From the NCBI GenBank assembly GCA_958299035.1, contig CATQJL010000223.1:79563322-79627321 (forward strand): DNA of 64,000 nt, written 5' to 3'. This document shows positions 55,862 to 64,000 of this stretch, piece by piece (the first letter of the stretch is position 1; each line of letters starts with the position of its first letter). A program made the position numbers and the translations under genes. Origin of the DNA: Cylicocyclus nassatus. Taxonomy: Eukaryota; Nematoda; Chromadorea; Rhabditida; Strongylidae. A model generated the notes under the pieces. It saw only the letters and a list, made by a program, of their open reading frames with translations. It did no database searches and was not told the origin of the DNA.

Positions 55862-57971
55862 TAATGCTCGATTACCCCCCTATGCCAACTCCCAGCCCCG
55901 TAGGTGAACTCAGCAAAAAAATCGATAAAAATCGATAAAATCGATATCGATCGATGACGAAAAGTAGCCTATGACACCCGCCGGGGCCCGTAGTGTATGT
56001 GTGCCAAGTTTGGTCCGGATCGGTTCAGAAATGGAATTTTCTATTCGGAACATACGTACAGACATACAGACATACATACAAACAGACATTCAGCTTTATA
56101 TATAAGATTCCGTGACTGGAAAACGTGTATACAAGGTTTATTCCTGTTTTATACCGACCGACACTAGCTGGGATACCCAACTTCACTGGGTCCCTGCCAG
56201 CTCAATAGATCAAACTCACCACCCGTTTCACTTTTAGACAAAATTTCTCTGCCTCTTTCCCAATCCGTCTTCTCGCCAACACATATCGACGCTTCTGGCG
56301 AGGGGGGACTCAAAGTCAAAATCGACTTTCAAATAGAATACATCACCAATCTGAAAAGCGCCAAACCCCGATTCATTGTCTTTTTTTTGCCAAGCGCCTT
56401 TAGACGAAAGCGTTTTTTGGCTCAATCAGTTGAACGCGCCCGTCCTGGATTGCGCGCGGCCCAGCTTTGGGTATCAGAGCATTCCTTACATGATGAAAAC
56501 TTATGTCTGAAACACCGTTCTTACTACTTCTTTATATGAGGGCTAGAAGAAGCATATTAATTTTCCTAAATTAATATCATTTTTCGCTTCAAAACGCTCC
56601 TAGTTCAGCATCTAGGGGCGTTTGGCAAATCTCAAAGAGAGTTTTGGTATCAGCATTTGATGCTCTTTAGATCATTATAAATTTCGATTTTCCTAGAGCG
56701 ATAGAAGTCCCTACTGCTATTCACCTGGCATCCCAACTCACATATAAGGCATATGAGTTAATCGCATTTGGTTGTACCTTTTTCCGCTTGTGATGGATAC
56801 ATCACTTATGAGTAATTTCTTTTGCTCGTACGTTGTCAAAATACGAGCATTTTTTTTGTTCTCTGGATGTTTAGAACGACTGGCCTTATACTAGCAGTAT
56901 TTCATTGTTTAAATGGTATACCCTGAGTGTAAGGTAAAGATAAAAACAAAAATATTTCACTTGAAAAGCCGATTTTGAGTTTTGGTCCTCCGCTAGTAAG
57001 CGGCAAGTACCATTCTTCTTGCATACGCTTTTGGCTTGCATAGTATCTTGCCTCGGAGTTAGAATGATAATCTTAGTCCTACAAGACTGTGGGGGAAACG
57101 CTCTGTCACACAATAAGCTTCCTTTTCTCATGTGTAAGTTAACAGATCAATGAATCGATATGACTAGTGAACCACCGCCAAAAGTAGTCTATAATAACCA
57201 GCCGGTGTCGAGAAATTGTGTGCAAAGTTTCTTCAATCGGTGCACGTATAACCGCCTTCTATAGCTTACATACAGGACATGTAGAACAACAAATTATGGT
57301 TATGGCAACACATAGACCTACAAAATTTCTGCTGTATATGTAGAGATTGTATATTAGTTGTGCCATAAGTCTTTTCCTTTGAACCTTTAATTCGACATAC
57401 TCAAGAGCTAGGGCACCTAGTAGGCTGCAAATTTGGCAGTAGTACTGAGTGACTAAGCTGTATAATCACCTAGTAGCGGGGACACAGAACTGATACAGAC
57501 AGAGTTTGAAAATTGAGCGCATTACTTTTTCTTGGTTTCTAGCCATCAGAAAAATGCAGCAAATGCATGTATAGATATCCGATGAGGGGAACATATGCAT
57601 GAGAAAGTGGGAAATTTGCAGAATTGTTTTGGACTGAGATATGACGACTTTCGTCTTTTCAAAATTTCGGTCTTTTTATTTTGGCTTGGAACTTGTTGCG
57701 GATTAAGCTTGGTGCGAACTTTACAACGCCATCTTGTAAAGCTTGCTTTGATGTGTCAAATGGTACCCCATATTCTATCAGGAGTTCAAGAAAAACTGAT
57801 TTATTTCGCTGAAAATTTATGTACAGGGCTTATCAAGCGCAGGTGTCGCTTGCATCAGCATCTCCACTCCCGCGCTAAACTCTGCGTTTCTTCCACGAAC
57901 ATGCTCTCTAATCACTTCCAATCGATTGAGGCTCCGTCTTTCCCCCGCTCGCCCTGGGTTTTTGATCAGAA
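55862..57971 (-). repeat. Inverted duplication I, right arm
   Basis: Reverse complement of 42177-44280: Helitron 5' end first (55862-56101), then unassigned DNA, then most of the mariner MITE. Starts at taatgctcgattac right after a MITE and ends at tttttgatcag. Confidence 0.9.
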
Positions 57972-58862
57972 TTAGTTTTCAGAATTATCGATTACATTTA
58001 TTGATTTTATCGATTTTTTGAAAATTTTGACATGCGAGGCTGGGATTTTGCACAGAGGGGTAATCGAGTATGCTGATTACGAACACAATATTAGTTTTCA
58101 GGATCGTCCATTACTTTTATCGATTTTATCGATTTTTTGAAAATTTGAGCTAGGGGGCTGGAATTTGGCACAGGGGTGTAATCGAGCATGCTGGTCAAGT
58201 TTTCAGAATTATCGATTACTTTTATCGATTTTATCGATTTTTTTGCAAAGTTTGAGCTACGGGGCTGGGAGTTCGCACAGGGGGGTAATCGAGCATGGGG
58301 ATTCCGAATACAATATTGGTTTTCGGGATTATCGATTACTTTTATCGATTTTATCGATTTTTTGCAAAATTTGAGCTAGGGGGCTGGGAGTTGGCACAGG
58401 GGGGTAATCGAGCATGCTGATCATCCCCAAGGGGGTGATCAGCATGCTCGATTACACCCCTGTGCCAAATTCCAGCCCCCTAGCTCAAATTTTCAAAAAA
58501 TCGATAAAATCGATAAAAGTAATGGACGATCCTGAAAACTAATATTGTGTTCGTAATCAGCATACTCGATTACCCCTCTGTGCAAAATCCCAGCCTCGCA
58601 TGTCAAAATTTTCAAAAAATCGATAAAATCAATAAATGTAATCGATAATTCTGGAAACTAATATTGTATTCGGAATCCCCATGCTCACTTCCCCCCTGTG
58701 CCAACTCCTAGCCCTGTAGGTGAACTCTGCAAAAAAATCGATAAAAATCGGTAAAATCGACATCGATCGATAACGAAAAGTGGACTGTGACACCCGCCGG
58801 GGCCCGAAGTGTATGTGTGCCAAGTTTGGTCCGGATACGGCGGAGCCGGGTAAGCCAGCTAG
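57972..58862 (+). mobile_element. Rearranged Helitron copy ending in CTAG
   Basis: 58204-58862 is a direct copy of 44322-44966, including the central hairpin and the 3' end gagccgggtaagccagctag. 57972-58200 is an inverted copy of the same element's 44515-44765. The 5' terminus is missing. It looks like a template-switch or rearrangement product of the Helitron. Confidence 0.7.
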
Positions 58863-59270
58863 TCTATATATAAATAAAACTCAAAACTCTGTAAATTTGT
58901 TAGTTAGCATGTATGCGGCCTAAAGACTCCCTTGTGCGCGGACCTGAGGCCACGGCGCAAAAGATAGGCTACTTTTCGTGAGATTTGCTGAACCTTTCAA
59001 TAAATTCATTGGTTTGTTTATTTACACGTAAGAGGTGGCCTATAAGGCCACCTCTTGTTTTGAAGCAGTACGGCATTCTTTGAACCTAGAATTTTTTGTA
59101 CAGTTATAGCAATGGAATATGAAACGTTTATTACACATGGGAGCTTTGCCTTTCAAAAAGCAAATTTAGATTGCCTGCTTCAAAACGCATAAAAAGTCAC
59201 ATTATCTCAAAAAAAAAACTGCTAGTTCAATGAGTTTTGAAGCACTTATTCGACTCGGATGAAGGTATTA
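58863..59270 (+). mobile_element. Possible start of a second Helitron family; spacer
   Basis: tctatatataaataaaactc followed by gttagttagcatgtatg resembles the 5' ends of other animal Helitrons and starts at the base after the previous CTAG. The 3' end was not found. It includes a hairpin-like aagaggtggcctataaggccacctctt (59029-59055). Confidence 0.35.
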
Positions 59271-59714
59271 GGATTTGTTGAGCCCTTTCAATAATTGCGG
59301 TGAAGAGCGCCTGAGTCAACTTTGCGTAGTCGCTGATATTGATGTAAGAGCCTCAACCCCATTCTCAGATAGACGAGTCTTAGAAACACAGAATTCCAAT
59401 TCTGATGCTCGAAAAGCTTGGTCGTGTGCTCAATACGTCGTCTGTTCAACGACAAAATTGTGCGCATTGCAAGAACATCATAGCAACTTCAGGAATCAAG
59501 ATTTCGCCAAGAGCGCTGTTCCACCAAGAATGGATAACGCCCACTGTGTAGACAAGACCCACTCTGAACCATTCGATCGGACGGAAAACTGCTCAAAACT
59601 TCAAATTTTTAGTGATTCTAACAGTTTCGTAAGAGCTGGCTTGATGAGGAGTTAGAATGAGTAAAATTTGGAGTCGTGTTGAATGCTCAAAGGTACTGAC
59701 AATGAGCATTCGTC

Positions 59715-59960
59715 ATGCAGCAGCCTCTAGAAGAAACTGGTTGGCCACTCAGCGTGCGTGTTAATGAACACTTGGATAGTAAGAGACGAGACAGCATGTC
59801 AAGTCCGCTAGCGAAACGCAGGAAAGTAGAGCATCATGGCAATGAATTCGATACCAAGTGCATCATTCTAAGTCACAAATCAAAAATTGCTTCACGCAAA
59901 GCGCTTGAAGCTGCATACATTTTCACGCGCGAACCGATAACGGAGAGAATGAGCAGCTCT
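59715..59960 (+). pseudogene. PLE GIY-YIG domain remnant
   Basis: About 80 codons from the YIG motif region (E-ETGWPLS replacing EYIGETARPLS) to the conserved KALEA. The YIG itself is degraded and the frame ends in unrelated codons. The Glu of KALEA is kept. Not expected to be functional. Confidence 0.7.
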
Positions 59961-60221
59961 CTACCACAAGTGTGGATGTTGTGCCATTTCTGTTCTATTG
60001 TCAGCTATAGATAGCATATCCACTGCTGCTTGAGCTGTTCAGATCGGTCCATAGTCTATTTTTTTGATGGATTTTGAACGTTTGTTGTCGCGCTGTTGGT
60101 GGAGACTTGGTCTACTTACAACTCAACATCTCGGCGTGTTCGTTCCCGAGGCATTGAGATAAGCTAGTTGAGAAGAGAGATTCGATCGTACATGGTGTAA
60201 AACAGTGTGAGACTTTCTTTC

Positions 60222-60259
60222 AGGTCTCTGAGGAAGGCATTGTTGCCGAAAGCTAGACT
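60222..60259 (+). ncRNA. Hammerhead-like motif, compensated variant
   Basis: Reads AGGTCT, CTGAGGA, extra A, GGC/GCC, GAAAG, CTA, GACT. Stem I becomes GGTCT/AGACT. The stem III remnant is AGCU, where the other PLEs have ACGU: both members of the pair changed, keeping self-complementarity. CTGAGGA departs from the CTGAAGA of the intact copy. Confidence 0.55.
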
Positions 60260-60265
60260 GTAAAC

Positions 60266-61127
60266 AACTTTACAAATCTGCGTGGCTTGAACATCATTTC
60301 ATGAATTCAAGACAATGCTCAGATTTTAAGATTCAAAGAACGTATAGAACTTTTACATTTATTTCGTGATGGTCAAGAATTACGCAATAAATTCTAAAAC
60401 CATACTCATGGGAGCATGAAGAAGAAAGATAGATAGTAAAGTCACTGCGAGCCTTTGAGAAGCAGAAGTGACGCACCGGTGAATCTTGAATGTTATTAAT
60501 GGATATATGACTTACTCAGCAACATAGGTTGCTGGTGACTTTTGGAGATGATTATTGCGTTGCGAGGCCAGACACATCACACAACTTCACGCCTTGCAGT
60601 ACTCCCGAAAAGACGAATGTTACGAATCTATTGCATACCGATTGCCTTGCATTTCGCTTGGGGTAGTTTCTTGACGGAATCAAATAAAAAAAACTGTCAC
60701 AACTCAAATGCATCGTAATCGGTCAAATTGAATAACTTCAACGCTGCGCTCCCGTAAATCATCCGGAGTGGTATTAATTTGGTCGAAACCATCATGTTAA
60801 CTGAGTTTTCATAACACCAGCTAACCAGCAGCTTCACATCATTTTCTCAACGAAACCACGAATTAACCAACAGGAAACCTCGAAATGCTATCTTGCAAAG
60901 CAAAGTCATTGGAGGAGATCGAAACTCAAACCATTCTCATGCTTGCCCGCAATCATTGCACTTTACCAAATTTGCAGTTCGGTGTGCAGCTTTTCATTCT
61001 TTCATGATGGTTGATTTTACTAAGCAGCATCTATACACTGAACTTCTCAATATAGATTAACGAATGAACTTGTTGCCAGTGGCTAAGAGCTTCTCATTCG
61101 AAAGCCTACCTTAACACTATGTCGTCA
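60266..61127. other. No gene; fragments of repeats
   Basis: Near 60610-60720 an inverted repeat (gcataccgattgccttgcatttcgcttggggtag / ...catcgtaatcgg) resembles one inside Z (9465-9585). Near 60447-60475 a variant of the cctctgcgaagcagaggtg motif of 45192 appears. Otherwise nothing recognisable. Confidence 0.4.
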
Positions 61128-62426
61128 GGGCCCGTAGTAAACCCCACCTGGTTGTCACAACATAAAGGGACTATGTCGTGATAGCTCGGAGTATCTCGCA
61201 AGACTATAGCGAGCTATCCGCAGGGCGCCGCAAAACTAATGCATAAACGCGTGATCGAACCAGTGATAATCGCAACAGCAGCGCCCACAGCAACTGCGCT
61301 ATGGATAGGCAATTTTGAAGTTGTACCAGAATGGGAAGGGCCTGGAGCAGGCAGAGCAGCGTAGGTAACTTATTATGACCGAAACGGCGTGTAATACTCC
61401 ACACAGTGTGCCTAGTGGATATTAGTATTGTAGAAGTAGTAACCGCCTGCACAACTACCGTGATATTGCACACGCAAGCCAATTTTGATTAGCAGTGCAG
61501 ATAGCGCAGCGTCAGTGTCGGGTGTCAGTGTGGTTGATGTCGGGGTACAAGTCCTGCCTCGAGCAACTTTTTGCAAGTGGTGGATCTTCAAATTTTCATA
61601 TTTTTGAGCCTAAATTTGACAATTTTCTGGCAGTAAAAAGAAAATTGTATGCAAAACACATCAAATCGAGAATGCACAGGAAAAAGCAGTATATAAAACA
61701 ATTATCACTTTAGTCTGGGCAAATATGAGCTATTCCAGCAGCCATAGTGCCAGATGGTCCCTTCACTTAAGCACAGAAGGGAAACAAGAGGCTCACAGCT
61801 AAGGAATGGCAAACCAGCAAGTGAAGAAAGTGCTGAGATGGAAAACATTGAGGAGTTTTGGCATAAGCAGGATATTTGGTGCGCAAATGAGATGCATCGT
61901 GAGAATAAATAAGAACAACAGCAACCATTATAAAATGTGACCAAATATGAATCTAATACATCTTTTAGTCAAAAGAAACTCACCTTTTTTGAACACCAGA
62001 GCGTGCAACTTAGGAAATATTTCGAAAATGTAGGAAGGCACATTGCTCGGCGCTGTTGGGCGCTTATCAGCTGTTGATATTGATTGCAATTGACGTGCGT
62101 TACAGAGAACCATGTGCATGTGCGACCTATTGCGAGGTTGGCGTAGTCGAGCTCTAGTCTTGCGCTATGTCTCTGCGTCTCCATGATGGACAAAGTATTT
62201 CGCCGTCTCGTCCGTCACGACATGTCGCAATATGTCGTTATATGTCGCGATATGTCGCGACATATAGCGACAAAGTGGGACTACCCTGGCGCTTCGCATT
62301 GATTGCGACCGCCGGCAATGATAAAGGATAGCCGCCTTGCCTGCCTCGCTCCATGGTAGTCAGCACATGTCACAGCAGACTCCGAGCTATACGTCAGCAC
62401 ATACGGGGGGTTTACTACAGGCCCAG
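61128..62426. mobile_element. Inverted-terminus element next to Harbinger transposase
   Basis: gggcccgtagtaaacccc at 61128 and ggggtttactacaggccc at 62409-62426 are inverted (18 bp, one mismatch). A second matching word, tagctcggagt, lies inside both ends. Terminal GGGC/CCC suits PIF/Harbinger. Inside, 61805-61913 plus reads ESAEMENIEEFWHKQDIWCA, then a stop, possibly part of the accessory protein of such elements. The interior also has a cluster of tgtcgcgatat words at 62206-62275. TSD not clear. It may be the 5' part of the transposon whose transposase follows, or a separate MITE. Confidence 0.45.
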
Positions 62427-62435
62427 GAGATAGTG

Positions 62436-64000
62436 GTGCGTTATCAAATTAGGATGCGTTGTTAGGAAGTACTGCTGGAGACATATTGCAGATGTCAGCG
62501 CGGACGATGTGCCTCGTAGGCGCCATAGGAATATTGAATACGTTCGCAGTGATCCGTGCGAGGTCTTTTCAAGTAACAGAGCGTTCATACGCTTTAGATT
62601 TCGCTTTACTGAAAAAGAGCTATTATGGCTCACGACGCTTTTGTCATCGAAACTAGCGTATGACTCTAGCAGATCTTGGGCTATCTCAAAGAAACAGCAG
62701 GTAGAGTCTGCTATGGCCTTCACGATTGGCAACTTTTTGCTGCACTTCCAGAGGAAAGCTTTTAGGTGGCCATAGGTGTTAGATATCTTGCAACGAACTC
62801 GCACCAAATTATTCTTGGTGACACTCTGAAGTGCTGCCAAAAAACAATTTCAAATGTGGTGCATAGGGTGGTTATGGCGCTAAATCATCCAGAAATAGTG
62901 TCACAGTTCATCGTTTGTAAGCCGTGGGATACACTCTGGTGCAGAAATAGGGCTAGCGAATACGCCAGGCTCGGAAAATTTAGCAGTGAGTGGACTTTCA
63001 GTGCATTACAAGAGAAATATAACTTACTAGCTGGCTTACCTGGCTCCGCCGTATCCGGACCAAACTTGGCACACATACACTTCGGGCCCCGGCGGGTGTC
63101 ACAGTCCACTTTTCGTTATCGATCGATGTCGATTTTACCGATTTTTATCGATTTTTTGCAGAGTTCACCTACAGGGCTAGGAGTTGGCACAGGGGGGTAA
63201 TCGAGCATGGGGATACGAATACAACATTAGTTTTCAGGATCGTCCATTACTTTTATCGATTTTATCGATTTTTTTGTAAAGTTTGACCTGCGGGGCTGGG
63301 AGTTTGCACAGGGGGGTAATCGAGCATGCAGATTACGAACACAATATTAGTTTTCAGGATCGTCCATTACTTTTTCGATTTTATCGATTTTTTGAAAATT
63401 TGAGCTAGGGGGCTGGAATTTGGCACAGGAGTGTAATCGAGCATGCTGATCACCCCCCTGGGGGTGATCAGCATGCTCGATTACCCCCCTGTGCCAACTC
63501 CCAGCCCCGTAGCTCAAACTTTGCAAAAAAATCGATAAAAATCGATAAAATCGATATCGATCGATGACGAAAAGTAGCCTATGACACCCGCCGGGGCCCG
63601 AAGTGTATGTGTGCCAAGTTTGGTCCGGATCGGTTCAGAAATGGAATTTTCTATTCGGAACATACGTACACACATACAGACAGACAGACAGACAGACATA
63701 CAAACAGACATTCAGCTTTATATATAAGATTAAGATGTAATTGGCTGCATCGACGGAACTCTAGTGCCAATCCAGAGTCCTCCCGGAGATGGCTACGTAT
63801 ACATGAGCAGGAAGGGATTCACCGCCTTAAACGTCTGCGTAGCTGTAGATGCAATTGGCCGTATTCTCTACGTTAACAGTGGCTTCCCAGGCTCTGTACA
63901 TGATGCGACTGTTTGGAGGCGATGCGCTCTTGGCCAACAGTTCAATTCTGGTGAGACATGCGCAAGCTATGCGCTTCTTGGAGATTCCGGGTATGCAAAT
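62436..64000 (+). pseudogene. PIF/Harbinger transposase gene, interrupted by a Helitron, runs off the window
   Basis: Exon 1, about 62436-62700: RRRHRNIEYVRSDPCEVFSS and RFRFTEKELLWLTTLL, the N-terminal helical region, ending SKKQQ. A 65-bp intron 62701-62765 (gtagag...ttttag) follows in phase 0. Exon 2 from 62766: VAIGVRYLATNSHQIILGDT, KTISNVVHRVV (helix-turn-helix-like), WDTLWCRNRASEYARLGKF. At 63026/63730 a Helitron interrupts. After it, 63735-64000 reads VIGCIDGTLVPIQSPPGDGY, RKGFTALNVCVAVDAIGRIL and GFPGSVHDATVWRRCALG. The Asp of CIDGT and the Asp of SVHDATVW are the first two residues of the DDE triad; the Glu lies beyond the window. The frames before and after the Helitron differ by one base, so the gene is dead, or was before the insertion. 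Similar to HARBI1-type transposases. Confidence 0.85.
63027..63729 (-). mobile_element. Helitron inserted in the Harbinger transposase
   Basis: Minus orientation: 5' end tcttatatataaagctgaat at the right, 3' end gagccgggtaagccagctag at the left. Flanking bases a|CTAG... and ...GA|t give the expected A/T with no duplication. 703 bp, with the inverted subterminal blocks and the central hairpin (about 63433-63488). Same family as 44036-44966; it carries cagacagacagacagaca repeats near its 5' end. Confidence 0.85.

Larger units (their letters stand above)
59275..60265 (+). mobile_element. Decayed PLE with GIY-YIG tail and hammerhead-like motif
   Basis: The 59715-60014 ORF reads EETGWPLSVRVNEHLDSK...SSPLAKRRKVEHHGNEFD and ASRKALEAAYIFTREP. 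This aligns with GETARPLSIRIKEHL...TPLGAHRVQDHQGVDF and TRKTLEAFWI of the full PLE. The preceding ORF (59275-59655) is at the right place for the RT-GIY linker but has no clear motif. The hammerhead-like motif is at 60222-60259. Confidence 0.7.

Noticed and set aside
61204..61482. 92-codon minus ORF with Leu-rich segment as a membrane protein
   Set aside because: Within the inverted-terminus element; no start context, and neighbouring frames are equally open.

Overview
The window looks like repeat-saturated DNA from an invertebrate animal, most probably a nematode and possibly a strongylid. The reasons are three. The few believable host exons have very short GT-AG introns (46, 49, 65 and about 140-160 bp) with TTTCAG/TTTTAAG-type acceptors. 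One exon pair encodes the Cys-rich phospholipase A2-like domain common in nematodes. The retroelements are Penelope-like elements (PLEs) with a GIY-YIG domain, of a type I associate with nematode genomes. This is inference from sequence alone; no database was searched. No rRNA, complete tRNA gene, CRISPR array or prokaryotic operon was seen.

Layout. 0-15.3 kb: two copies of a composite segment, here called Z, face each other across a 500-N gap (Z1 1948-7501 inverted, Z3 8669-15335). Z3 carries nested insertions: a head-to-head pair of PLE tails, and a 1.74-kb transposon with an exact 8-bp target duplication. 15.3-29 kb: the most host-like part. It holds minus-strand exons at 15.3-16.1, 20.3-20.4, 21.9-22.0 and 25.4-25.6 kb, separated by mariner-type MITEs, a 1.6-kb foldback element and PLE debris. 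29.3-36.2 kb: Z2, the fullest copy of Z, made of TTAA-site MITEs, a CAGGGTGTCCC MITE, a tRNA-like SINE, a hAT MITE and a long foldback. 36.4-38.3 kb: two mariner MITEs back to back. 38.3-58.9 kb: a rearranged block. A 3.3-kb segment carrying a PLE is repeated directly, a 2.1-kb segment is repeated inverted, and A/T-only stretches sit at or near several junctions. Two or three host exons survive inside. 58.9-64 kb: a PLE remnant, then a PIF/Harbinger transposase gene with a Helitron inserted in it, running off the window end.

The best-supported coding units are the PLE reverse transcriptase/GIY-YIG ORF (40197-41798, truncated copy 49457-50822), the Harbinger transposase (about 62436-64000), the C-terminal exons of a PLA2-like secreted protein (25384-25644), and minus-strand host exons at 51633-52355 and 15337-16130. 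The most interesting RNA-level signal is a hammerhead-ribozyme-like motif repeated six times, each time next to PLE sequence, with paired base changes among diverged copies.
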